From an uncultured Actinomycetes bacterium (GTDB lineage: Bacteria; Actinomycetota; Actinomycetes; Nanopelagicales; Nanopelagicaceae): a stretch of DNA of 5,551 nucleotides. Of the stretch, positions 1 to 5,551 are shown piece by piece. Below the pieces are notes generated by a model. The model saw nothing but the letters and a program-made list of their open reading frames with translations. It was not told the DNA's origin and ran no database searches. How positions within the stretch are numbered: the first letter of the stretch is position 1; each line of letters opens with the position of its first letter. Made by a program: the position numbers and the translations under genes. The DNA lies in assembly GCA_903897155.1 (NCBI GenBank), contig CAIUAO010000085.1, positions 1 through 5,551 of the forward strand. Direction: 5' to 3'.

Positions 1-684
1 CACGGAAGTTGGACATGTTTAGTCGGCCCCAATGGAGCGGGTAAAACTACATTTCTTAAATCACTTCTTGGAATGACTGCGTACTCAGGATCTATCGAAG
101 ATAAAGGTAAAGAAGTATTCAAAAACCACGGACGCAACGTTGCGTTTGTCCCTCAAAATCCTCAGATCCCTCAAGGCATGAGCGTTGCGGAATATGTCAT
201 GCTCGGGCGATCAAAGAAAGATGGCTGGGGAAATGAGAGCGCTAAGAGTCGATCATTTATTCATGAAGTTCTCGTCCAAACACATCTCTATGGGATGCAA
301 GGCAATCTCGTTGCACATCTATCGGGTGGTGAAATGCAGCGCGCACTTATTGCAAGAGCTCTCGCCCAGGAACCAGAACTCATTCTTTTGGATGAACCAA
401 CAAGTGCTCTAGATCTGCACCATCAAATTGCTGTTCTCAATAATATTGAATTGCTCAAAGAGCGAGGCGTCACAATTATTTCAACTATGCACGACATCAC
501 TCTGGCGGCGATGTATGCAACCCGGATAGTTGTCATGCACCAAGGCAAGGTCTTGCTCTCAGGACTTGCAGCAGATGTCATTCACTCACCAGAGCTTAAA
601 AATGCCTTTGATAATCGCATTTCGGTATATACCCTTGAAAGCGGTCGCCCAGTTATTGTTGCAAGTAAGGATGAGATCCTTTAA
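1..684 (+). CDS. ABC importer ATP-binding protein, iron-siderophore/haem/cobalamin type (5' end missing)
   Basis: This is the ATP-hydrolysing subunit of an ABC importer, acting on the cytoplasmic face of the membrane. The frame is open from base 1, and 227 residues are visible before the TAA stop. In visible-residue numbering there is a Walker A GPNGAGKTT at 9-17, a Q-loop glutamine at about 52, the ABC signature LSGGE at 107-111, a Walker B ILLDEP with catalytic Glu near 132, a D-loop SALD, and the H-loop His near 164 in STMHD. Only the first 25-35 residues, including the A-loop strand, should be missing, so the first internal ATG (73) is not the true start because it lies after Walker A. 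The tail after the H-loop (a GKVLLSG element, then a segment ending GRPVIVA) resembles the FepC/HmuV/BtuD group that works with FecCD-type permeases. The substrate cannot be decided between ferric siderophore, haem and cobalamin. The permease and binding-protein genes are presumably to the left, outside the window. The stop codon overlaps that of the convergent gcvT. Confidence 0.9.
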   Translation, partial: HGSWTCLVGPNGAGKTTFLKSLLGMTAYSGSIEDKGKEVFKNHGRNVAFVPQNPQIPQGMSVAEYVMLGRSKKDGWGNESAKSRSFIHEVLVQTHLYGMQGNLVAHLSGGEMQRALIARALAQEPELILLDEPTSALDLHHQIAVLNNIELLKERGVTIISTMHDITLAAMYATRIVVMHQGKVLLSGLAADVIHSPELKNAFDNRISVYTLESGRPVIVASKDEIL

Positions 685-1814
685 CGAACGTGGCTAGGAA
701 CAAATGGCGGTTTAGTAACGAGAACATCACTGGTTCTGCCCCGCACATCAATTTTTAACCCAGCTCCTATTGCAATATCTGGCTTTATCAGGGCTAATCC
801 AATTCCTGCTTTAAGTGTTGGCGAAAATGTTCCGGATGTAACTATGCCAACTATCTGATCATTACTATCAAGCACATTCATGCCAGCACGTGGAATGCCG
901 CGGTCTTGACTGAGTAGCCCCCTGAGAATTCGGCTAACTCCTTTTTCTTTCTCGCCAACCAAGGCATCCTTGCCATGAAAATCATCTTTTCCAATTGCAA
1001 CAGCCCAGCCAGCACTTGCTTGAAGTGGAGTGATCTCAAGTGAAAGCTCATGTCCATGAAGGGGATATCCCATCTCGGTGCGAAGTGTGTCTCTAGAACC
1101 AAGTCCGCACACACGCCCATCAAATTTACCTAGCGCTGCAAACATGTATTCCCAAAGTTCTTGCGCGCTGGCCCATGCGGGCAAGAGTTCATATCCAAAT
1201 TCACCGGTATATCCAGTTCTGCAAATAATTACTTTTCCTAGATCTTCCTTACCCGGGATTGTGATTTCGGTAAATGCCATGTAATCCAAATCAACTGCAA
1301 TGCCAAGGCTTGCAAGATACTGGGCGCTGCTTGGCCCTTGAACAGCAAGGACTCCATAACCCTTATGAGCATTTGTAATTTCAAGTCCTAGATCATTTGC
1401 CGCCACAAGTACGTCATAGACAGAGGCACAGTTAGCAGCGTTAGGAATGAGGAAGAAGTGATCATCGCTATAGCGATAGACGATGAGATCATCGATCACG
1501 CCACCTGTCTGATCGCACAGCAAGTTGTATTGAGCATTTCCATGACCAATTTTATTGAGATCATTTGTAATAATTTTATTGAGAAATAAAAGTGCGCCTT
1601 GACCTTTTACTTCAATCTTTCCAAGGTGTGAAACATCAAAGATTCCAACACTTGTACGAACTGCCGTATGTTCTGCGATTACTCCGCCCGCTGAGATCGC
1701 TCCAATTTCTTTGCCATATTCAATAGGCATCTGCCAGCCACCAAAATCTGCCATCTTTGCCCCGGCATTGATATGCCAGTTATAGAGGGGTGACTCCAAA
1801 GCTGCGTTCTCCAT
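681..1814 (-). CDS. gcvT: Aminomethyltransferase, T-protein of the glycine cleavage system
   Basis: GcvT takes the aminomethyl group held on lipoyl-H-protein, passes the methylene to tetrahydrofolate and releases ammonia; it is cytosolic. The 377-residue product is close to the family norm (about 364 in E. coli) and looks full length. Visible landmarks are the N-terminal SPLY...DFGGWQMP, GIFDVSHLG at 57-65, GGVIDDL at 104-110 holding the conserved folate-site Asp (D108 or D109), LAVQGP at 156-161, RTGYTGEFGYEL at 199-210, GLGSRDTLRTEMG at 237-249, TSGTFSPTL at 326-334, and a C-terminal KPPFV. The wording RTEMGYPLHGHELSL and the terminal PPFV...R are close to mycobacterial GcvT. Around residues 35-48 there are roughly ten extra residues compared with E. 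coli and mycobacterial GcvT as I recall them. M1 is the only sensible start, because the next Met (21) lies after the conserved SPLY. No Shine-Dalgarno sequence precedes it, so the mRNA may be leaderless. The gene is divergent from pepA and converges on the ABC ATPase with a 4-base overlap. The H- and P-protein genes are not in the window. Confidence 0.96.
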   Translation of the reverse strand: MENAALESPLYNWHINAGAKMADFGGWQMPIEYGKEIGAISAGGVIAEHTAVRTSVGIFDVSHLGKIEVKGQGALLFLNKIITNDLNKIGHGNAQYNLLCDQTGGVIDDLIVYRYSDDHFFLIPNAANCASVYDVLVAANDLGLEITNAHKGYGVLAVQGPSSAQYLASLGIAVDLDYMAFTEITIPGKEDLGKVIICRTGYTGEFGYELLPAWASAQELWEYMFAALGKFDGRVCGLGSRDTLRTEMGYPLHGHELSLEITPLQASAGWAVAIGKDDFHGKDALVGEKEKGVSRILRGLLSQDRGIPRAGMNVLDSNDQIVGIVTSGTFSPTLKAGIGLALIKPDIAIGAGLKIDVRGRTSDVLVTKPPFVPSHVR

Positions 1815-1869
1815 AGAGCGAACTTATCTCAACTTCACATTTCTAGCCCCCTAGTGAGAGGATTATCGA
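1815..1869. promoter_or_regulatory. Divergent gcvT/pepA control region
   Basis: These 55 bases separate two start codons facing away from each other, so both promoters must lie here or inside the gene ends. On the minus strand TAAGTT (1826-1821) ends six bases before the gcvT ATG. That fits the TANNNT -10 placement of leaderless actinobacterial genes, though no convincing -35 is seen. On the plus strand GAGAGGA (1856-1862) is a good ribosome binding site for pepA. CTAG occurs twice around four C residues (1843-1854), a small symmetrical element of unknown meaning. No clear sigma-70 promoter for pepA could be picked by eye. Confidence 0.45.
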
Positions 1870-3357
1870 ATGACCACCTTGAAAACTAGCGATAAGACAA
1901 ATAGCGAAATTCTGGTGCTCGGAGTAGCGAAGAAATCTGGCAAGTTAGTCATCGAATCTGGCGCAGCTAATATCGATACAAAAGCCCTCCTGGGAATTCT
2001 GGCTGACCTTGGTGCCACAGGAAAAGCTGATGAAGTAACAAAAGTTCCTGTCTCAAACCCTCGGCTTATTTATTTTGTAGGTCTAGGTGAAAGCACGGGC
2101 AGTACGTATGCGCACGAAACTCTTCGCAGGGCAGCAGGTGCTGTAAGCCGAGAGTTAGGCGGAAGTGCTCATGCTGATTTTGCTCTCCCTCATTCAAGTA
2201 GCGCTGAGTTTGCGGCAATCGCTGAAGGGATCACACTAGGGGCATACAACTTCACAGAGTTTCGCGGATCAACAAAGGCAGAACAAAAAGCTCCGCTAAA
2301 AAGCGCAACACTCATATCAAAATTAGGTTCATCTGCTGCAATAAAGAACGCACTTAAGCGTGCTGAAATTATCGCTGAGTACACCCATTTGGCCAGAGAC
2401 CTTATTAATACTCCCCCAAGCCATCTGACTCCTGCTTCATTTTGTGATCGCATCAAAAAGATTGCTTACCGAAAAGGTGTAAAGATTGAAATTTTAAATG
2501 AAGGACAATTGCGCTCTAAGGGATATGGTGGAATCACTTCAGTTGGTCAAGGATCAGCAAATCCACCTCGCTTATTACATATCTCTTACTCCCCTTCAAA
2601 AGCTAAGAAGCGCTACGCACTTGTCGGCAAAGGAATCACCTTCGACTCAGGCGGTTACGCGCTCAAGCCAGCAAACGGCATGGAAGATATGAAATCGGAT
2701 ATGAGTGGGGCCGCAGCTGTTATGGCTGCGACTTTGGCGATTGTTGATCTGAAGTTACCGATCGCTATTGATGCCTACGCTTGTCTTGCTGAAAACATGA
2801 TCAGTGATAATGCAACAAGGCCAAGTGATGTCATCACAATTTATGGTGGAAAGACCGTTGAGGTTCTTAACCCTGACGCAGAAGGTCGCCTTGTTTTAGC
2901 AGATGGCCTCATCAGGGCTGCCGAAGATGGAAAGCGTCACGGGCGCTTAGATGGAATCATCGATGTCGCCACGCTAACTGGTGCGCAAGTTGTTGCACTT
3001 GGTACGCGGACGAGTGCGGTAATGACTAATAATGAAGAATTTAAAGATCAATTCTTGCAAGCCGCAGAATTTTCTGGCGAGTCCTTCTGGCCAATGCCAC
3101 TTCCAGAAGAGCTTCGTGCATCTCTTGATTCACCAACAGCAGATATCGCCAACATCGGCGATCGATTCGGCGGAATGTTGGTAGCAGGACTTTTCTTGCG
3201 CGAATTTGTTTCACCTGATCAACCATGGGTGCACCTTGATATCGCAGGGCCTGCCTATAACACCGCAGCTGCCCACGGGTACACAACAGTCGGTGGCACC
3301 GGAGTCGCTCTTCGCTCTCTGGTTACCTTGGCTGAGTTAGCCGTATCACAGCAATAA
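1870..3357 (+). CDS. pepA: Leucyl aminopeptidase, peptidase family M17
   Basis: PepA is a cytosolic two-metal (Zn/Mn) exopeptidase that removes N-terminal residues from peptides, and usually forms a hexamer. The 495-residue product is close to E. coli PepA (503) and appears complete. The N-terminal portion (about 1-165) is the variable regulatory domain, and the catalytic domain follows. All metal-site residues align with E. coli at identical spacing: K254, D259 (in GKGITFDSGG), D277 (in KSDMSG), D336 and E338. Catalytic K266 and R340 are also present. The family signature NTDAEGRL reads NPDAEGRL here (334-341), with Pro for Thr beside metal ligand D336. The ATG at 1870 follows a strong ribosome binding site, GAGAGGA, with seven bases of spacing. 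E. coli PepA also binds DNA as the XerA accessory factor; nothing here shows whether this protein does. Placement beside gcvT and upstream of the E2 gene matches gene order in other actinobacteria. The role is most likely peptide turnover and nutrient recycling. Confidence 0.95.
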   Translation: MTTLKTSDKTNSEILVLGVAKKSGKLVIESGAANIDTKALLGILADLGATGKADEVTKVPVSNPRLIYFVGLGESTGSTYAHETLRRAAGAVSRELGGSAHADFALPHSSSAEFAAIAEGITLGAYNFTEFRGSTKAEQKAPLKSATLISKLGSSAAIKNALKRAEIIAEYTHLARDLINTPPSHLTPASFCDRIKKIAYRKGVKIEILNEGQLRSKGYGGITSVGQGSANPPRLLHISYSPSKAKKRYALVGKGITFDSGGYALKPANGMEDMKSDMSGAAAVMAATLAIVDLKLPIAIDAYACLAENMISDNATRPSDVITIYGGKTVEVLNPDAEGRLVLADGLIRAAEDGKRHGRLDGIIDVATLTGAQVVALGTRTSAVMTNNEEFKDQFLQAAEFSGESFWPMPLPEELRASLDSPTADIANIGDRFGGMLVAGLFLREFVSPDQPWVHLDIAGPAYNTAAAHGYTTVGGTGVALRSLVTLAELAVSQQ

Positions 3358-3375
3358 GCCCAATCCACCCTAGGT

Positions 3376-3404
3376 TTGACGCCTCTAAATTAGTGGCAAG
3401 ATTA
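3376..3404 (+). promoter_or_regulatory. Possible promoter for lpdA-E2
   Basis: TTGACG at 3376-3381 is a good match to a -35 hexamer. The -10 side is poor: AAGATT (3398-3403), 16 bases downstream, matches TATAAT at only three positions. If real, transcripts would begin near 3410, inside the loop of the inverted repeat described separately, and would lack its left arm. This call is tentative, because lpdA could also be read from the pepA promoter. Confidence 0.3.
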
Positions 3405-3430
3405 GACCCGCACGTATGAATTGAGAGGCG
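3380..3430 (+). promoter_or_regulatory. Inverted repeat overlapping the lpdA ribosome binding site
   Basis: The left arm CGCCTCTAAATT (3380-3391) pairs with the right arm AATTGAGAGGCG (3419-3430) at 11 of 12 positions; the mismatch is A3387 opposite G3423. The loop is 27 bases. The right arm contains GAGAGG (3423-3428), the best Shine-Dalgarno sequence for the TTG start at 3438. In RNA reading through from pepA this pairing would mask the ribosome binding site. A transcript starting after the left arm would leave it free. There is no T-run after the stem, so it does not look like a terminator. The structure is seen directly; the regulatory role is inferred. Confidence 0.4.
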
Positions 3431-3440
3431 AGGCAACTTG
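3423..3440 (+). promoter_or_regulatory. Ribosome binding site and TTG start of lpdA
   Basis: GAGAGG (3423-3428) lies nine bases before TTG (3438-3440). A second purine-rich stretch, CGAGG (3429-3433), lies four bases before it. The TTG is chosen because the protein must begin just ahead of the FAD-binding FDLVILGAGSGG motif. TTG places that motif at residues 4-15, the normal position in the family, and no ATG or GTG in frame sits better. Confidence 0.75.
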
Positions 3441-4805
3441 AACGACTTTGATCTAGTCATCCTTGGAGCAGGTAGCGGCGGTTACGCAGCAGCCCTTCGC
3501 GGAGCGCAGCTTGGACTTTCCGTTGCACTTATTGAAAAGGAAAAGCTTGGCGGAACCTGTCTTCATAAAGGTTGCATCCCAACCAAAGCCCTTCTTCATG
3601 CAGGTGAAATTGCAGATAACACTAAGCATGCAGCTGAGTTTGGAGTCAAAGCCCAATTCATCTCTATGGATATGTTGGCAGTAAATGCCTACAAAGATGG
3701 TGTGGTCTCAAAACTCCATAAAGGATTACAAGGACTTGTGAAGTCTCGAAATATTAATTTTATTGAAGGTCATGGAAAGCTTGTTGGTAAGAACCAAGTT
3801 GAAGTCAACGGAACCGTTTACACCGGCAAGAACATCATCTTGGCAACCGGTTCCTATCCAAAGACACTTCCTGGTCTTGAAATTGACGGCAAGCAGATCG
3901 TGACAAGTGAAGAAGCAATGTCTTTTGATTACGTTCCTAAATCTGTCATTGTTTTGGGTGGCGGTGTCATCGGATGTGAATTCGCATCTGTATGGAATTC
4001 ATTTGGCTCAGAGGTAACAATCATCGAAGGCTTGCCTCGACTTGTTGCACTTGAAGATGAATCTTCAAGTAAGCAGCTAGAGCGCGCTTTCCGTAAGCGT
4101 GGAATCAACTTTGAAGTAGGAGTGAAGTTTGCTTCTGCTGCCAAGGATAAAAAAGGCGTCACCATCACTTTGGAAAATGGAGCCAAGCACACAGCAGATG
4201 TACTTCTTGTTGCTGTTGGCCGTGGCCCTGTTTCAGCAAATCTTGGCTATGAAGATCAAGGCATCACTATGGACCGCGGATATGTCATGGTCGATGAGAA
4301 GTGCCGCACAAATGTTCCAGGCATCTGGGCTGTTGGCGATTTGATCCCAACGCTTCAACTCGCTCATGTTGGTTTTGCCGAAGGCATTTTGGTTGCCGAA
4401 GAGATCGCAGGACTTAATCCTCGCGCCATTAACTATGACGGTGTGCCACGTGTTACTTATTCAGAACCTGAAGTTGCATCAGTTGGCCTAACAACTGCTG
4501 TTGCTAAAGAGCGCGGATATGACGTTGTTGAACTCACTTATGACCTTGCTGGAAATGGAAAAGCAAACATTCTTAAAACTGCTGGTTCCATCAAACTTGT
4601 TGCCCAAAAGAATGGCCCTGTCCTTGGAGTCCACATGGTTGGCTCGCGCGTAGGAGAACTTCTCGCTGAAGGACAGCTCATTTATAACTGGGAAGCTGAC
4701 GCAAATGATGTTGCATCACTTATTCATGCCCACCCAACTCTCTCAGAGGCCATGGGTGAGGCACACTTAGCACTTGCCGGTAAACCACTTCACGCCCACG
4801 GGTAA
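3438..4805 (+). CDS. lpdA: Dihydrolipoyl dehydrogenase (E3 / L-protein)
   Basis: This FAD flavoprotein reoxidises dihydrolipoyl groups on E2 or H-protein and passes the electrons to NAD+. It works in the cytosol as a homodimer. The 455-residue product is slightly short but complete for the family. Domains in order: the FAD-binding GAGSGG at 10-15; the redox disulfide C41/C46 in GGTCLHKGCIPTK; the second FAD-contact ATGS at 136-139; the NAD-binding GGGVIG at 174-179; the second FAD motif with D301 in WAVGDL; and a C-terminal dimer domain ending with the catalytic pair H432 (in HPT) and E437. All catalytic elements are intact. The gene starts at TTG behind a masked or tandem ribosome binding site, ends in tandem stops (TAA then TAG in frame), and is followed 14 bases later by the E2 gene, so the two are very likely cotranscribed. 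The same protein probably serves pyruvate and 2-oxoglutarate dehydrogenases and glycine cleavage. Mercuric reductase and other disulfide oxidoreductases are excluded by the HPT...E ending and the E2 neighbour. Confidence 0.96.
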   Translation: MNDFDLVILGAGSGGYAAALRGAQLGLSVALIEKEKLGGTCLHKGCIPTKALLHAGEIADNTKHAAEFGVKAQFISMDMLAVNAYKDGVVSKLHKGLQGLVKSRNINFIEGHGKLVGKNQVEVNGTVYTGKNIILATGSYPKTLPGLEIDGKQIVTSEEAMSFDYVPKSVIVLGGGVIGCEFASVWNSFGSEVTIIEGLPRLVALEDESSSKQLERAFRKRGINFEVGVKFASAAKDKKGVTITLENGAKHTADVLLVAVGRGPVSANLGYEDQGITMDRGYVMVDEKCRTNVPGIWAVGDLIPTLQLAHVGFAEGILVAEEIAGLNPRAINYDGVPRVTYSEPEVASVGLTTAVAKERGYDVVELTYDLAGNGKANILKTAGSIKLVAQKNGPVLGVHMVGSRVGELLAEGQLIYNWEADANDVASLIHAHPTLSEAMGEAHLALAGKPLHAHG

Positions 4806-4822
4806 TAGGAGAACACGTCATG
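4803..4822 (+). promoter_or_regulatory. lpdA tandem stop and E2 ribosome binding site
   Basis: The lpdA stop TAA (4803-4805) is followed at once by an in-frame TAG (4806-4808), and the AGGAGA ribosome binding site (4807-4812) begins inside that second stop. The E2 ATG (4820-4822) lies seven bases after it. This compact layout supports translational linkage of E3 and E2 and fixes the E2 start. Confidence 0.8.
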
Positions 4823-5551
4823 ACCTTTTCAGTAACAATGCCTGCTCTCGGTGAGAGCGTCACAGAAGGCACGGTCACTCGTTGGCTTAAGAACGAAGGC
4901 GATCACGTCAACGTAGATGAGCCTCTTCTAGAAGTTTCTACCGACAAAGTTGATACAGAAATTCCTTCACCAGTTTCAGGAACACTCACAAAGATTGTTG
5001 TTCCTGTTGATTCAACTGTTGCAGTTGGCGCAGAGTTAGCAGTTATTGCAGATGGGGCATCTGCTCCTGCAACAACTCCTGCTCCTGTTGCTGCTGCCCC
5101 TGTTGCGGCCCCAACTCCACCACCAGTTGCTCCAACTCCTTCCGCGCCAGCACCCGTTGCAACTGCGCCTGCTCCAACACAAGCATCTTCTGCCGGAGTA
5201 GTCGTCACAATGCCAGCACTTGGTGAATCTGTAACAGAAGGAACTGTCACTCGTTGGCTTAAGAATGTAGGTGACACAATTAATGTGGACGAGCCTCTTC
5301 TAGAAGTTTCTACCGACAAAGTTGATACGGAAATTCCTTCACCAGTATCTGGAACTATTCTTGCTATTGATGTTCAGGTTGATTCAACTGTTGCAGTCGG
5401 TGCACGCCTTGCGTTGATTGGCAGTGCTAGCGCTGCTCCCGTTGCTGCTCCCGTTGCTCCAGCTGCTCCAACTGCCCCAGTTGCTCCAACCCCACCTCCT
5501 GTTGCAGCGCCCGTTGCTGCTGCGCCAGTTGCGCCAGCAAGGCCTGTATCA
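4820..5551 (+). CDS. sucB: Dihydrolipoamide acyltransferase E2 (SucB/DlaT type), N-terminal part
   Basis: E2 is the core of a 2-oxoacid dehydrogenase complex and carries acyl groups on swinging lipoyl arms to CoA. The frame is open for 244 codons to the right edge. Lipoyl domain 1 spans about residues 4-77, with lipoyl-lysine K43 in STDKVDTEIPSPVSG. An Ala/Pro/Thr linker follows (about 79-125). Lipoyl domain 2 spans about 128-201 with lysine K167, followed by a second Ala/Pro/Val linker (about 202-240). The last residues, RPVS, probably lead into the peripheral-subunit-binding domain; that domain and the acyltransferase domain with its His-Asp active site lie outside the window. The EGT...W...GD...EPL...STDKVDTEIPSP pattern is typical of succinyltransferase-like E2. 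In actinobacteria, however, proteins of this kind (DlaT) can serve pyruvate dehydrogenase, so the acyl substrate is not settled. The start is fixed by AGGAGA seven bases upstream. Being directly behind lpdA (E3) fits assembly of one complex. Confidence 0.9.
   Translation, partial: MTFSVTMPALGESVTEGTVTRWLKNEGDHVNVDEPLLEVSTDKVDTEIPSPVSGTLTKIVVPVDSTVAVGAELAVIADGASAPATTPAPVAAAPVAAPTPPPVAPTPSAPAPVATAPAPTQASSAGVVVTMPALGESVTEGTVTRWLKNVGDTINVDEPLLEVSTDKVDTEIPSPVSGTILAIDVQVDSTVAVGARLALIGSASAAPVAAPVAPAAPTAPVAPTPPPVAAPVAAAPVAPARPVS
4829..5050 (+). repeat. Lipoyl-domain coding repeat, copy 1
   Basis: This is the first of two direct repeats, offset by exactly 372 bases (124 codons), each encoding a lipoyl domain. 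Over residues 5-76 against 129-200 the two domains are identical at 62 of 72 positions. Bases 4919-4974 match 5291-5346 at 55 of 56 positions, and 4874-4893 and 5006-5025 match their partners perfectly over 20 bases. Confidence 0.9.
5054..5200 (+). repeat. Ala/Pro-rich linker between lipoyl domains
   Basis: This low-complexity coding segment (residues 79-127) is built from Ala, Pro, Val and Thr in irregular AP, PV and AA steps. Such linkers are extended and flexible and let the lipoyl arms travel between E1, E2 and E3 sites. A similar segment follows domain 2 (5423-5540). The DNA consists of GCT/CCT/GTT-like codons with mixed third positions, so it is not a simple tandem array. Confidence 0.75.
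5201..5422 (+). repeat. Lipoyl-domain coding repeat, copy 2
   Basis: This is the second copy, partner of the repeat beginning at 4829. Differences cluster at residues 150-154, 180-186 and 196-199. The region around lipoyl-lysine K167 is the same as in copy 1 at the protein level and almost the same in DNA. Near the start of the copy, by contrast, most codons differ silently, so identity is patchy along the repeat. Confidence 0.9.

Noticed and set aside
185..412. Alternative plus-strand frame inside the ABC ATPase
   Set aside because: It overlaps the signature and Walker B coding region of the real frame and has no recognisable content.
1843..1854. CTAG-CCCC-CTAG symmetrical element between gcvT and pepA, and CCTAGG at 3369-3374
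   Set aside because: Each is very short, and CTAG is self-complementary, so chance symmetry is easy. There is no second copy or known operator to support a binding site.
2190..2456. Minus-strand open frame inside pepA, with similar ones at 3041-3286, 3453-3656 and 3929-4192
   Set aside because: All lie wholly inside well-recognised enzymes, show no motifs, and have compositions expected of shadow frames.
3380..3430. Inverted repeat after pepA read as a pepA terminator
   Set aside because: The loop of 27 bases is long, no T-run follows, and the right arm coincides with the next gene's ribosome binding site, so a terminator role is unlikely.
4903..5319. Open frame of 138 codons on the minus strand opposite the E2 gene
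   Set aside because: It is the reverse reading of the lipoyl domain and Ala/Pro linker; its repeated ends simply mirror the two lipoyl copies. It has no family resemblance, and the plus-strand frame is clearly the real gene.
1..5551. Search for mobile elements, CRISPR arrays, tRNA/rRNA genes, toxin-antitoxin or defence genes
   Set aside because: No terminal repeats, transposase or recombinase motifs, spaced direct repeats or RNA gene signatures were seen. Every gene has an ordinary metabolic or transport assignment.

Overview
The window looks like ordinary chromosomal DNA from an actinobacterium with a small, fairly low-GC genome (by eye in the mid-40s percent). The freshwater acI group (Nanopelagicales) is the best guess, but this is inference. 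The evidence is a mycobacterial-style GcvT, the gene order gcvT / leucyl aminopeptidase / E2 acyltransferase (also seen around gcvT, pepB and dlaT in Mycobacterium tuberculosis), tight spacing, and an E2 with tandem lipoyl domains joined by Ala/Pro linkers.

Layout: (1) 1-684, plus strand, the 3' part of an ABC importer ATPase of the iron-siderophore/haem/cobalamin type, cut by the left edge. (2) 681-1814, minus strand, gcvT, the aminomethyltransferase (T-protein) of glycine cleavage, whose stop codon interlocks with the ATPase stop in a shared TTAA. (3) A 55-bp divergent control region. (4) 1870-3357, plus strand, pepA, an M17 leucyl aminopeptidase. (5) An 80-bp gap holding a possible promoter and an inverted repeat that overlaps the ribosome binding site of the next gene. 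(6) 3438-4805, plus strand, lpdA, dihydrolipoyl dehydrogenase (E3/L-protein), with a TTG start. (7) 4820 to the right edge, plus strand, the N-terminal 244 codons of the E2 dihydrolipoamide acyltransferase, with two lipoyl domains and two Ala/Pro linkers. No stretch over 300 bases lacks a gene.

How the genes fit together: lpdA and the E2 gene are neighbours in one transcription unit and supply two of the three activities of the 2-oxoacid dehydrogenase complexes. E3 reoxidises the lipoyl arms carried by E2. The same E3 normally also serves as L-protein for glycine cleavage, whose T-protein is encoded by gcvT nearby. PepA supplies amino acids from peptides, including glycine. The ABC ATPase belongs to a separate transport locus that extends leftwards.

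I found no sign of a new defence, mobile or CRISPR system. The signals most worth checking are the patchy near-identity of the two lipoyl-domain coding segments, which looks like local gene conversion, and the inverted repeat that could mask the lpdA ribosome binding site.
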